Below are positions 1 through 12,738 of a DNA stretch of 47,368 bases, in pieces. The translations under genes were made by a program, and so were the position numbers. The stretch comes from Ichthyophthirius multifiliis. Taxonomy: Eukaryota; Ciliophora; Oligohymenophorea; Hymenostomatida. Within the stretch, counting starts at the first letter, position 1. Every line of letters starts with the position of its first letter. The notes beneath the pieces are model-generated. The model did not search any database and was not told where the DNA came from. It worked only from the letters and a program-made list of their open reading frames with translations. The stretch is taken from NCBI RefSeq assembly GCF_000220395.1, contig NW_004087505.1, positions 1 to 47,368 on the forward strand, read 5' to 3'.

Positions 1-1434
1 ATAAATGAAGGTATAAATAAATATATAAAAATATAAATGTAAATTTGAATATAATATTTAAAATTTATATATAAATATATTTAAAAATATTAAAGGGTAT
101 ATTTAATAATAACAAAATCTATTTAAATAAAGTATTTCTCCAAGAAACGAATATTCTAATAATTAATGTATGGCAACTAGTAATATTTTTATTAATAAAG
201 AAAATTCTTTTAATTTAAGCTCTTGCTTGAAAAATAGTAATCTAATTGGTTAAAAATAAAACTTTTATTAAGATAAGCCTTTTTATTTCAATAATAGATA
301 AAGTTTTGTTAACATTAATTAATTATTATCCTCTAAAAAAAATTCTTTTTATAAATGAATTTATTAATTATTTTTTCATTAATACAATATAAATTTATAT
401 ATATTTTTTATTTATATACATCCAATATAAATTTTATAATTATTTTTTTAAATAAAATTAAAATTACTATTATATGTCTATTTAATATAAAAATTTTTAT
501 TTTTAATATATTTGATTAATTTATTATTAATCTTTTATTGTATAAAAAATAAATATAATATTTTTTATATAATTGTATTATTATTAATTATATTATATAA
601 AAATATTTTTAAATTTATAATTATTTATTTACATAAATTAATATAAAATTAATATATTAATAAAATTTAATAAAATACAATTTAAATAAAAATTAAAAAA
701 ATATGTAATAATTCTTATTTTAACATTTTCAAAGTATTTATCAGCTTTTAATTTTTTTTAAAATCAAAAAATATAAACTTATTTATTTTTTTTCAATCTA
801 TTTATTTTACTATACAAATCTCCTAATCAGCTAATGTTAATATCGATTTTCTTAATAAGTATATATACAAGATCGAATAATTTTATTGGAATTATATTAT
901 TAATAGACTTATATTTTCATTTATTTGATTAAGTACTATAAATAAATTATATTAAACTATACTCTTTATTGAAAATGTATATTCAATAGTTAAAATTATA
1001 TGAATATTATATTTTTTATCAAATATTAATTTAAAAAAACAAAAAATCATAAAATTCATATTTTTATTAATGATTATTGAAAATTGACAATTCCATATAA
1101 AAGTAATTATGCTCTATTCGTAGTTTTTTTTTATCTGTAAAATTATAATTAAAATTTTTCAATTATGTTCATTAATATTGGTATAATATCTACATCAATC
1201 AAATAATTAAGTAAATTTATGTTAACATAAAAATAAAAAAGCATGTCAATAAATAAAATAGTAATATATATTGTTTCGTTCTTTTAAAAAAGTATATAAG
1301 AATTTATAAAAAATTAATTTGTAATTAAATATTATTATAATTAGTAATATTTCCATCAAGCATATATAATTTGATTTAAACATAATGAAGTATAAAAATA
1401 TAAAAATCAAAATATTTATAAAAAATAGATATAA

Positions 1435-1482
<48 letters not shown>

Positions 1483-2541
1483 TATATTTTTTTATTTATA
1501 GATATTACTGTCTTTACTTATTTTTATATAAATAAATAAATCTTGTTAATGAATGTAAAATATCTGACATATAATTCATTAACTTTTTTATAATATAATG
1601 AATAATGTTATTTTATTATTTTTAAAATTATTATTTGTTTTTATAAATAGAATTAATATGCTTTTTTAATTTTAAATTTTTCTTATTTATTATTAATTTA
1701 TTTTAATAAGTTTAATAAAAAATTTGTTCTTAACTTAAATAATTTTATAGTTTATTAGTTAATTCTTTTATTTAAATGTTAATGAATTTCTAATATTTTT
1801 AAATATTAATAAATATTTTAAAATTATTTATAGTTTAATGATAAATTTTATCATTTTATAATAAAATTTTGTTTATTAATTTTTTTTTATATCTATATTT
1901 ATTTTGTGTTTTGTTTAAATTTAATTTATTTCTCAAGTAAATATACTAATTAAGTTAAATTCATAAATTTTAAATAAATTAAATTTTTTATTTAGAAATT
2001 AAAACACTATATTATAAACGAAAATAAAATGTATATATATAAACAGAAAAAATTATTATTCAATTATATATGTTCTAAAAAAAATAAAAAATATAAAATA
2101 TGATATTATAAAAATAAAAATAATAAATCATTAAAAAAAAAAAATTAAATATTTATTTATATAAAGGTATAAAATATAATTATAATAAAAATTAATTAAA
2201 AAAAATACTTATAGAAAATTAAAAAAATTAAGATTAAAAATTTAAATTAAATATATATAAAAAAAAATATATATTAAAAATATATATATGAATATATATG
2301 TAAAATATACATATATATATATATATATAATATCAGAAAATTTTTTATTATCATATATTAATTATATTATAAAATATAATATTATTGAACAAAACATTTT
2401 ATGTTTTTTTTATTATTTAAAAAATTATTCATTATATTTAAAAAAATATTTTTATTTTTATAAACTTTTTTAATTAAATTTATATTACTGTTTATTTTTT
2501 TTTCGTTTATATAATTTAAAAAATAAAAACAATAATTTTTA
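1..2541. other. AT-only intergenic region, no gene seen
   Basis: This stretch is almost pure A/T with poly-A, poly-T and TA tracts. I read both strands with TGA as the only stop and found no frame with protein-like codon use. An open frame beginning near 2288 encodes mostly Ile, Tyr, Asn and Lys and has no further support, so I do not call it. No tRNA-like B box or other RNA signature was seen. Confidence 0.6.
1439..1480. repeat. (TA)n microsatellite
   Basis: About 20 uninterrupted TA units in intergenic DNA. The run is perfectly self-complementary and could extrude as a hairpin; its length is probably variable. Confidence 0.9.
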
Positions 2542-4564
2542 ATGAAAGCATAATATGTTGTAAATTTTTCAGATTTATCAAAAGAAAGACAACGAAAATA
2601 TGCCTAATTTTTAATCATGAACGATTTCATTTTTAAAAAAGACAATAAATCCGAAACATACCAAGCCACAATAAAATTGAATCCCTAATAAGAAATATAA
2701 AAAAATATCCAGAAAAGTCAAAAAATTGTCTAAATATCAAAATCTCCGACAAAAATTAAATCTTAATAAGAAATATACCGTAATATAACCACTAAAAAAG
2801 CCCAAACGCATTATTCTCCCCCAAAAACGCCTAAAACCCCAAATATATATATAAATTAAATAATAGATAATAGAAGAAGTTAAATAATTACTAATAATAT
2901 ATAAGAAAAAAGTAGAAAACTAAATAAAAAATCTCAATCTACTAAAAGTATTAATAAATCGTAAGAAACATTATCATATAGGAAACAAAATAAAGAGAAT
3001 TAAGATTAAAAAAAATAAATTCAACAATAAATATTAATAGAAAATAATAAATAATATATATAGAAACTTCAATTAAAAAAATAAAAAAAACATATCATAA
3101 ATTCCATAAATATACCCTAAAAAAGACCAAATAAAAGCATATCTATACACTAAGAGCCTACTTATATATAATAAAACTCAAATTAAAAAATATTTGATAA
3201 TACTTGTAATTAAATTGATAATAATATTAAAAATATAAGTAAAAAAAATGATTAAAATAATTTAACTTAAATGAATATTTTGAGAAATTTTTTAGAACAA
3301 AATTTAATATAAAGACCTTTTAAAATCACTATTTTTCATCTTTATAAATGTATATAGGAGTTATATTAGGCCAAGTATTATTAAAATACATTGACGATTA
3401 AAATGAATGAAAATAATATGAAAGATATGAAGTTTTTAAAGGAAAATGATGAAATTAATTTCAGCGAATTCATATATAAATACTATAATGAAAAATACTA
3501 AAATTATAAAAAAATGAGTGTATAAAGTTTAATAAATTTAATAGAAAGTGTTGAATATTATTTATAAAATAGTGAAAAATTTAATAATATTTTAATTTTA
3601 CCTATACTAACGTTTTATGGTTTTGCCCAAAATCATTATTAGAAAGAAGAACTTGCTTTTTATTTATTTGTAAGAGAAATGATGTTAAAATATACAGAAA
3701 ATAATGTAAATTTATATTTATTTTAATTTATGGAAAAAAAAAAAAAAGCAAAATTCTTTATTATCATTAGAATAGTGTAAAAATATATTAGAATAAGTAT
3801 ATGGAGAAAAAGAAGAAAAAATAATAGAAAGATTTATGTAAAAATTAAAATAAAATATTTTTTAAAATGAAAATCAATAATAAATAAACGTAAATTGTTT
3901 CCTAAATATAGCTCTAGAGGATTATATTTAAGGGAAAAATAATAAAATTTGGGATTCTTCAGTTTCTAGTACTTAATAATATAAAAGTGAGGAAAATAAT
4001 TTATAATTTACATTTAAAAAGAACAAATAAAATCATAGTTCCAATTTAGAAAAATGGGAATATACATTCGAATAATCATTTGGAGATTAATAATAATAAT
4101 TATATCAATAATAAATTAATAATAATAAATAATTTGATTCATTCAGACCAGAAAATAAACTAGAATTAAAAATATGGGAAAAAATGTAAAAAAAAATACA
4201 AGAATTTATTGAATTAGTAATAAATGATAATTATAATGAATATACATTTAAATAAAAAAATGATAAATTTCATATAGTTGAAAAAATTGTCACTAAAAAA
4301 ATTAATAAAATGATGGCAGCCCTTTTTGAAAACGATAAAATTAGGTGGCTTGAATTATTATGTATATAAAATGCTAATAGTAATTAATTAGAAAATATTG
4401 AAAATTTATAAAAATAATTAAAGTATTTATAAAATAAATGTATAAATAATATACATAATAGTGAGATTTCTAATTTTTGTAAAAAAATTTTATAAACTAA
4501 AGAATTAACGAAGGCTATAGGAAAATTATTGGTTTGTGTTTTAATGCCTGAAAATAGTTATTGA
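2542..4564 (+). CDS. Gln/Asn-rich hypothetical protein (659 aa, 2 exons)
   Basis: The frame reads from ATG 2542 to TGA 4562-4564 once a 43-nt intron (3706-3748, GTAAAT...AAAAAG, phase 0) is removed; without it the frame hits TGA in a poly-A tract. An alternative in-frame start is ATG 2617. The first ~240 residues are basic and rich in Lys, Gln, Asn and Ser, with many glutamines written TAA, and look disordered. From about residue 260 the protein has more Leu, Ile, Phe and Tyr and looks folded and helical, including the segment ILPILTFYGFAQNHY. A long helical, Leu/Gln-rich C-terminus follows. No signal peptide, membrane span or catalytic motif was recognised, so the function is unknown. Codon use and the clean splice make a real gene likely. 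It is convergent with POLD2 across 2.5 kb of AT-rich DNA. Confidence 0.75.
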
Positions 4565-5037
4565 AAATTATTTTATATTTTATATTTTTTTATATTTAAG
4601 TATTTATTATTTATTTATTATTATTTATTATTATTATTATAATTATTTTATTTTTATATATAATTTTTTTATTTTATATTTAATTAATATTAATATATTT
4701 ATATATTAATTATATATTGTTTTTGTTTAGTATATTTTATTTAATAATATTCAATTAGTTTTTATGTGTTTAGTTCATATTAGCTAATTTTTTTAAAAAA
4801 ATGTTCTAAAATATTTATAAAATTGTTATTTATGTATAAAAATTAATATTTTTTATTTAAAATAAAATAATATAATTTTAATTAAAATAAAAGTATCTAA
4901 AAAAATAAATTAATATTTTATTAAAAAAACTTATATTTAAAATAAATTTCAATTATTTAAAATATTATAATATTAATAAAAAAAATAAAATAAAATGTTA
5001 TTATAATTATATAAATTTTTAAAATATAATATATAAA

Positions 5038-5080
<43 letters not shown>

Positions 5081-7071
5081 AATTTAAATTTATTTATTTA
5101 TTATAAAATAATTTTTTTAATTAATTTAATATTATTTCAATTACTAATTAATAAAAAATACTTAATTTATTAATTTAATACGAATAATAATTTTTTTTTA
5201 TTTTTTAATTACATTTTTCTAATTTATTTATTCTAAAATTTTATTTATGAAATAATATTATTTTTTCAAATTTACATTAATCATCCTATAACAATGTAAA
5301 AAAAAATGAATAAATATTTTTTAATATATAATATAATATAAATAACCTAGTATTAAATAACGATAAAAGTTATTATAAAAATTTTCAAAAAAATAAAAAC
5401 ATATAATCGACATATTTAATAAAAATAGACAAAAAAACATTTTTATGATTAAGATTAATATCACTTAAATTCGCCTACACTTTACAAAGTAGAAAATACA
5501 AGAATTTATATTCGAAAAACTTAGAATAAAATTATTACTATTAAGTATAAAATTTTCAGAAATCTAAAATAACTTCCAAAAACGCAATTGATTATACTTT
5601 AAAATTAAAATATGTAAATCTAACAATTTAAATAAAGAAATAATAAAATAAACTCGAGAAAATTCTTGTTTTTTCGCTTATTTTGAGATTATTTTGGAAA
5701 TTTATAAACTTATAAGTTTTTTTATTTTTATAATAATTTTTTTAAAGATAATTTATAGAATAAGTTTTTACACTTGCTAATTAAGTATATATATTTGACA
5801 TAATAATAATAATATTTTTTTTCGATATTCTAAATTTTTTATGCTCCAGTTATTATACCAAAAGTGAAATAATCAAAGGCCAAATCAATATTATAGTAAC
5901 ATATATAACAAACATTTTATTTTATAATATAATAAATATATTGCCTTTATTTATATATGATATAGCTTAAATAAAGGAAAATATATTAACTAGCTAAGGA
6001 AAATAAATAGAAATTTTTATGTACCATTTTGTTTTCATATAAGATGATCTCATTAAAATAATTTAAAATAAAATCTTATTAATAGAATTTATTAAATAAA
6101 ATGGACTTCTGATTATTAAATATTATTATATAAATAATTAATATGCAGCTTAAATATAAGTATTTTTTTATATGTATATAAGATTCATAATATTTTAGGC
6201 ATATTACAATTTATAATCTTACAATTATAATATTGTAGGTGATTGAGATATTAAATGAAATTAGACTTTTTATTATAAATAACTTTTACTTTATTAATTA
6301 GAGACGTATATTCTTTTAGAATAGAATTTCAATCTATAAGTGATTTTTATAAATTTTAAAGATTAAAACGGACATTTCTTGTCACATAAAAGACTATGAA
6401 TACTGAGAGATTAAATGACTTAGTTATAATAGTAGTACTTTTCAATTTGAATAATAATGTTCATATATATACATTATTATATATAAAAATACATTTTATC
6501 ATATATATAAATTTTTAAAAGGTATTTTAAGTCAATAAACTATTAATAATGTAATTTTGATTTTATGATGAATTTATAAAATTCTCCTACCTATAGAATA
6601 TATAAATATACCATAAATTCGAGATTATAAAACCTTATGAAATTTATTTTTTTATATAATAATATAGGGTAGTTCTTAAATTTAAAATAGAATAACTAAA
6701 ATGAACATTTTTTTTTATATAAAAAATAATAATTTTCATGCAAATGAATAATGATAAAAAAAGACTAGAAATAAATATGAAATATATATATATATATGTA
6801 TATATAAGAATACTAAAAAAATAACAATAATCTTACTAATTTATAATAATAAATACTATAAAAATAATTATAAAGGACTATATATTCTTTTAAAGTGATT
6901 TTTTTTATTTATTTTTTTCATAAAAAGTATTTTAAACATTTAAAGAGATATAATTCGTATATAATATTTATTTTAAAATAAATGATTTTTTTTTTTTTTC
7001 AAAAAATAAAATACTCACATAAATATTTTTTATATATATATATTTATCGAATAAAGATGCTAAAATTTCTA
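4565..7071. other. Long convergent intergenic region
   Basis: This 2.5-kb spacer separates two genes that converge on it. TGA and TCA are frequent in all frames, so no conserved protein is present. It includes a (TA)n run at 5042-5078. Slightly less extreme islands, with scattered C and G, lie at about 5400-5690 and 6000-6560. They show no codon periodicity; they could be decayed genes or non-coding RNA, but nothing identifies them. Confidence 0.55.
5042..5078. repeat. (TA)n microsatellite
   Basis: About 18 uninterrupted TA units between A/T-rich flanks in the convergent spacer. Confidence 0.9.
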
Positions 7072-7893
7072 TCATAAATGTATTTAGAAAACATCTAAAT
7101 TAGAAATATTTAATAAAATAAAAGATTTACAAACAGATAATTAGGGAATGCAAATTAATCTACAAGAACTTTTTACTTTTTCGTCATAAATAAGCTTAGT
7201 ATCAAATTTACTGCAATTTCCACTAAAATAAACATGCGGTAATTCATCAATAATAAAATTATCTTAATCTCCAAATGGATAACATCTAAAAATAACAACA
7301 ACAACAAAATCAATATATAAAAAATATTAATATATTTATTTACTATAAAGTATCAGGAGCACTAGGAAACATATGTCTCCAATAGATATTATTCTCTAAA
7401 ATATCGATTTCATTATCATTTAAACTGGAATATTTTTTAATATCAGAAACATTCTAACCTGAAGTTCCAAGAAATTGAATTCCATCTATTTCAAATTTAT
7501 AAGGATTAGTTACACATTATAAGTTCTTATTATTAATAGATTACATAAAATAACATTTGTTAATAGGTTATTGAGGTAAAAACATAGGGGTAGGGTCTTT
7601 TTCTCCAGGCATTATATCTAAAGATGTATTATATGATAGTTAACTAATTAATTCATCTACATCTTTCATTTTTTAACTAATCTCAGAATATAAGTTTTTA
7701 AATTAATCTTGGCATCTATAAGAGCCGACTAAATTATAATCTAATCCTTAAACTTTTTCTATTACATTACCAGCAATAATAACTCTATTTACATTTTACA
7801 TTATCTGTATAAAATATATTATAATTTATTAATATTTTTTTAATAAATATATTTAAAAATAGATAAATAAATATAAAAAATATATAAATGTAT

Positions 7894-7928
<35 letters not shown>

Positions 7929-8724
7929 CTTTTTTTAAATTTGAATTTCCTACAAGAATTGATGTAAACATTTTCAATGAAAATTTATCAACTTTTGAGT
8001 CTATATGTATACCTGATGTAAAAATTACAAAATTTCCTATATTTTCTAAATTATCTTACAAATAATACTAAAAATCATATTAATTCTAATTAAAATTCGT
8101 ACTTAAAGGATATGGAATACTGACTTTTTTTTCCTAATAAGGTAAAAGACATGAATACATTTCTTAAACTTCAAAAACATTAACTTCTGCTGCTCTTTAA
8201 ATTCCTTTAATTCCCATAACAATTCCAGTTACTAACATATCTTTATTAATTGGGCTTTTCTATCCTAAAGGATTTACATATATAGAATTATTAAAAGAAA
8301 GTTACATTCTACCTAAATTATCTTCCATATATATAATATCATCATCACTTATATAATTATTATTATTAACCTTTTAATTTTATTCAGAAAACACAGAAGG
8401 TTTTAATTTCATATGCTTATATAATGTAGCTATTACAATTTAGGCCTCATTTCCAGGCTTTACATTGAGTATTTTATCACAAACGGAAAGATTTTTTTAT
8501 TCAAAAGTATGATGGAAGTATGTAGAAAGGTTATTTAACCTTAAAAAATAGGTTTTAGAATATTATTATTGATAATTTATTTGCTTTATGCCTATTTAGA
8601 AATCTTAAGAGAGATTAATGTATGTTGATTTTGGGTTTCTTTAGAAATCTTTAGGGGTTTGTGGAATTTTGTGTTTACGCATTAGATTTAATATAGAACC
8701 TTTTTATGAATATTCGACTTCCAT
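7072..8724 (-). CDS. POLD2: DNA polymerase delta small subunit (POLD2/Cdc1 family), 3 exons, 489 aa
   Basis: Non-catalytic B subunit of DNA polymerase delta, which bridges the catalytic subunit to the accessory subunits at the nuclear replication fork. Removing introns 7805-7929 (125 nt, carries a TA run) and 7286-7343 (58 nt) gives one frame from ATG 8724 to TGA 7072. The N-terminal half matches the OB-fold region of the family (ends near VNVFEVQEMYSCLLPY). The C-terminal calcineurin-like phosphoesterase fold shows DIMPGEKDPTPMFLPQQP, IDGIQFLGTSGQNVSDI, APDTLQCYPFG and LPHVYFSGN in the expected order. As in other eukaryotic B subunits, this fold is normally catalytically dead. Length is close to the ~470 aa usual for the family. 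It lies on the same strand as the SPOUT gene, whose stop is 465 bp upstream of this ATG; that spacer holds a rare GC-rich element. Confidence 0.96.
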
Positions 8725-8812
8725 TATATTAACTTTTTTGTTTTGTTTATTTTTTAGATTAATTATTAATATTTTTTATTTTTTACGTTTATTTTTATTT
8801 ATTTTTGTTTAA

Positions 8813-8825
8813 TTTTGGGCGCGCG
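8813..8825. promoter_or_regulatory. GC-rich element upstream of POLD2
   Basis: TTTTGGGCGCGCG lies about 90 nt upstream of the POLD2 ATG (gene on the minus strand). A GC block of nine bases stands out in a spacer that is otherwise nearly all A/T. Read on the minus strand it contains GCGCCCAAAA, one base longer than the E2F/DP core GCGSSAAA. A role in S-phase expression is inference; no experimental site is known to me. Confidence 0.45.
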
Positions 8826-9189
8826 TATTATTTAATTTTTATTAATAAATATGTGTATGAATACTTTATATATAAAAATACCTTATATTTTGTATTAATA
8901 TAAAAAATAACAAAAATTTAAGAATATTAAAAATATATTGAATTGCTTTTTTTAAAAAAATAAAACAAAAAAATTGTTAGTATTATTTTATTTTAAAAAA
9001 TATTAAAAATTAAATATATGAATTATATTAAAAATAAACAATAATGCTTTATATATAAAATATTAAACTAAAATTATAATTATTAGTTTATAAATAAATT
9101 GAACATTATAGAAACAAAAATACATATATATATATAAATTAAATTACTATAATATATATATATTAAACTAAACAAAAAAAATGTATAAA

Positions 9190-9852
9190 TCATTAAAAAA
9201 GCTATTTATCAACTTCATCATTATCTTTTTTTTCTTCCTCTTCTTCATCTTATTATAATACATTCTTTCCTTCCAAAACCATCACATCCTTATTATTATC
9301 ACTATTAACCTGCTAGAACTTTTCCCCAAAAAGTTAGCATTCTTCATACTAAGCCCACATAGCCCAATGATGAAAAACAATTGAGGCAGCACAAGCCACA
9401 TTTAAACTAGCTGTTTTATTTGTATATTAAGGGATATAAACAAACTGATCGCAAATATTTTTGTGACAATCTAATAATCCTTATCCTTCATTTCCCATTA
9501 AAAAAACAGTGTCTCCTTTAAAAGGTTATTAAATAATATTAATGCTATTAGACATAATCTCGACTCCACATACTGTAATTTTGTTTTCTTGAAAAAACTA
9601 TTTCGCGTCTTTTAAATTAATGAAAGACTCAAAATTCATTTAATGGGAAGTTCCGTGATTTCCAAACATTTAAAATTCTTTTTTTATAGATTTAAATTTT
9701 CGCGAATAATCGTTTTATTCACCGTGTTTGCTTATTAAAAAAATTTTTTGAATATTAAATGCAGATGCACTGCGTACTAATGTTCCTATATTATGTCTTT
9801 TTTATATATTATGGATTAACAAATAGCCTTTTGGCTTATTATTTAAATTCAT
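9190..9852 (-). CDS. SpoU/TrmH-family (SPOUT) RNA 2'-O-methyltransferase, 220 aa
   Basis: Predicted SAM-dependent ribose 2'-O-methyltransferase acting on tRNA or rRNA. A single exon runs from ATG 9852 to TGA 9190. The three SPOUT motifs are visible: motif 1 RHNIGTLVRSASAF (about residue 20, with the conserved Asn and Arg), motif 2 FLMGNEGQGL (about 120), and motif 3 NKTASLNVACAASIVFHHWA (about 150), which together form the knotted SAM site and dimer interface. The protein is little more than the catalytic domain; there is no L30e-like RNA-binding domain, and a charged Glu/Lys-rich tail of about 40 residues closes it. No clear mitochondrial presequence is seen. The exact RNA target cannot be told from sequence; a TrmH-like tRNA Gm18 enzyme or an organellar rRNA enzyme are both possible. 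Confidence 0.9.
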
Positions 9853-10274
9853 TAATATTAAAAAATGTTTGATTTTATAAAATATGTAATTATGTAAATA
9901 TATTAAATATTAATAATTTTAATTAAATTATTTTTTATTAATTTAATTATATTTTATTTTGATTTTTATATATTTATAATTTTATATAGTAACTTTATAT
10001 TAGGATTTAACAAAAAATTTAATTCAATATGATAATAATTAAATTATATATATATTAGTTTATTTATTAAAAAAAAAAAAAAAAAAAAATATTTAAATTA
10101 AAATATAAAAATAATATAATATATATATATATATATAATATATATATTTTTATATACATATTTTATATATTATATTTATTTATTTTTTTAAATAAATAAT
10201 AAATTATTATCCTTTATTATATTTATTTTTTATAAAAAAATTACTATAAAAAAAAATAATTAAAATATAAATAA
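9853..10274. other. AT-rich divergent intergenic region
   Basis: A 422-bp spacer between the divergent SPOUT gene and the 73-aa membrane protein gene. It contains poly-A and TA tracts (10070-10145) but no recognised element; it must hold the two promoters. Confidence 0.5.
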
Positions 10275-10545
10275 ATGGGAGGATTTCAAAAATACCCTAT
10301 TCCAAGATATATGAATACAAGTATGTGGGTTGTTAACCGTAACTGGAAATGGAATACATTCCATATGTTAGTTCCTACATTTTTTTTGTCATTTTTATGT
10401 TTTAGGAATTTTTCTGTGTCAACTGTAAAAAAATAAATTTATTAATAATTTTAATATATTTTAAATATGAAAGGTTACACCACCTTAGCCTGGTGAATAT
10501 ATTGACCCTAAAAGCCAATGGACACCTAAAATATTAAAATATTGA
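10275..10545 (+). CDS. Small single-span membrane protein (73 aa, 2 exons)
   Basis: ATG 10275 to TGA 10543-10545 after removing a 49-nt intron (10425-10473, GTAAAA...AAAG, phase 0). The first ~30 residues are basic and aromatic (MGGFQKYPIPRYMNTSMW, then VNRNWKWNT), followed by one hydrophobic span near residues 31-45 (HMLVPTFFLSFLCFRNF). A short hydrophilic tail contains VTPPQPGEYIDPKSQWTPK. The splice is supported because it joins two protein-like segments with unusually GC-rich codons. Size, Trp/Arg-rich N-terminus and single span resemble small inner-membrane subunits of ciliate respiratory complexes or ATP synthase, but I do not recognise the family; that placement is inference. Confidence 0.75.
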
Positions 10546-12738
10546 AATAAAATACATAGAATAATATTATTTTAAATAACAAATGCGAAGCAATTGATAA
10601 AAAATTTATATAAATTTTAGATATAAATAAATTAACAAAAAATAAGTATTTATAATAAAAATAAATTATATAAAAGATATTAATTTCATATCTTAAACGT
10701 TTTTTTGTTAAATTCTTGCGAAAAAAAATAATATTTATTATAAATTATAAAATCATAAAAAAAAAATATATATAAATATATATGATTAAAATCTTTTTAT
10801 ATAAAATATTTATTATTATTATTCTTTTAAACAAAAAATAATATTATTTATATATAAAATAAGATAAATATTAAAATTATTTTTTATAATTATAAATAAA
10901 ATAATGTTTATATACAATATTATTATATTAATTAAAATTTAAAGATTCATTTTATTTCAGATTTTACATAAAATTACTATTATAAAAAACATTAGCTTGA
11001 TTCTATATACTTGAGAAAAAATTAATTTAGTCTTATCATTTCTAATATCTATAATACATTATTTTTCTTAAAATTATTTTTTTGTAACTATAAATAATTG
11101 AATTATAAAACTTCTCATTATTTTCTTTTTTTTATACTATAAAAAATAAAACATTATTTCTCTGAAAATTTATTTTAATTTATATTAAATTAATTGATTT
11201 TTATTATATTATTTATCTTATATTTTTTTCTCTATTTACTACTTCCTGTATTTTTTAATAAACATATTTTTTTAATTAATCGAAATGAATTTTTTAACTA
11301 TTTTAATTAATTTTAATTCAATAAAAAATTTTTTATAAACATAAAATTATATAAAAAGATGTATTATTTAATCGTCATTTTTAATTAAAAAAACTTCCAC
11401 TTAAATTTAAAATTCTGGTATTATATTTACTTTCTTTTAAATTTAAAAGAATTTCCTTTTCAACCACACCCAATAAAACTTTATATTTAATAACTAAACT
11501 TATATTCTAATTCTTTTTTCCTAATTTTTTTTTTTTTTTTTTTCAAAATGAATATTTTTCCCAATATATATTTATCATATTTACACTATATAAAAATCTC
11601 AACTTTAACATTTAAAAATAAATAACTAAATTTCTATTTATAAATAAATAATTTTTGAATTAGATACATTTTTCGAAAATTAAAATATAATTATTAAATT
11701 TAATTTAATTCATTTTTTTTTTTTTTTATAAAATCCTTCTTTTAAAATAAAATCGTTAATGATAATTATATATATGATATGTATATTTATTTTAAATATA
11801 ATAATTATATATAAAACATTATTTTTTTATTTATTAAGAGTAATTCTCCAAAATTAATTTTTTGATATTAATTATTTAATAAATACGTAATCTGGGAGAA
11901 CACTTTTATATTATATTTATAAAAATTAGTTTTTTATTTCGTTTAAATTTTGTTAGTTAATTGCATACTATCATTTTCTATTAATAAATATTAATTTATA
12001 TTTTATTTGAAAAAAAAAAAAATTCTAATTTTTATTCTTTTTATATTTATGATAAAATACTTCATTTTAATTTCTAAAAATTTTGTTTTTTTTAATAATT
12101 TAAATAAAATTAATTCTTTTAAACAAAAATTATTAAAAAATATTTTATTTTAACTTAAACTTGGCAAATACTTTTTTAATATATTTTTCTAAATAAAATT
12201 CATATTAATAAAAATGTTTATAACACTTAATTTTTTGTTTTAATTTATTTAAGTAGATGATTTCATATTTTAAAATTATAAGATTTTATTTGATATACTA
12301 AAATTATTTCTTATACAAACAAAATATTCTCTTTAAAATAATATAATAATAAATATAGATTTTTCGCAAAAAAAACCATTAAATAATACTTTTTGTTGAA
12401 AGAAAAAAACTTTTTGTTTCATTAAATAATAAGATATCAATATATATATTAAAAATTAATTTTATACCTAAATATTATTAAAATTTATTTAAATGATTAT
12501 TTTTTTAAAAAAATTTAAATATAATTAAAGATGAATTAAATATAATATTTAAATACTTTTTTTAATAAAAAATATAAAAATCTTTTAAGTTTATATACAA
12601 GATGTATTTATAAATAAATAACTAATTTATATATTATTAAAAATTAATAAAATATTTTTTTATTTTTTTTAATAATATTATAATAAAAAAAAAATTGTTT
12701 ATAAAATTCAGTTTTTTATACTAAAAAAATAACCATCA
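10546..12738. other. Long convergent intergenic region, no gene seen
   Basis: A 2.2-kb spacer between two converging genes. TGA and TCA recur in every frame at the rate expected for such composition. Poly-T blocks (11528-11543, 11716-11728) and A-rich blocks are the only visible structure. I see no conserved protein, tRNA or CRISPR-like repeat. Confidence 0.6.

Noticed and set aside
2288-2473. Open frame of 61 codons on the plus strand
   Set aside because: It is Ile/Tyr/Asn/Lys from TA-rich DNA, with no domain and no flanking coding sequence.
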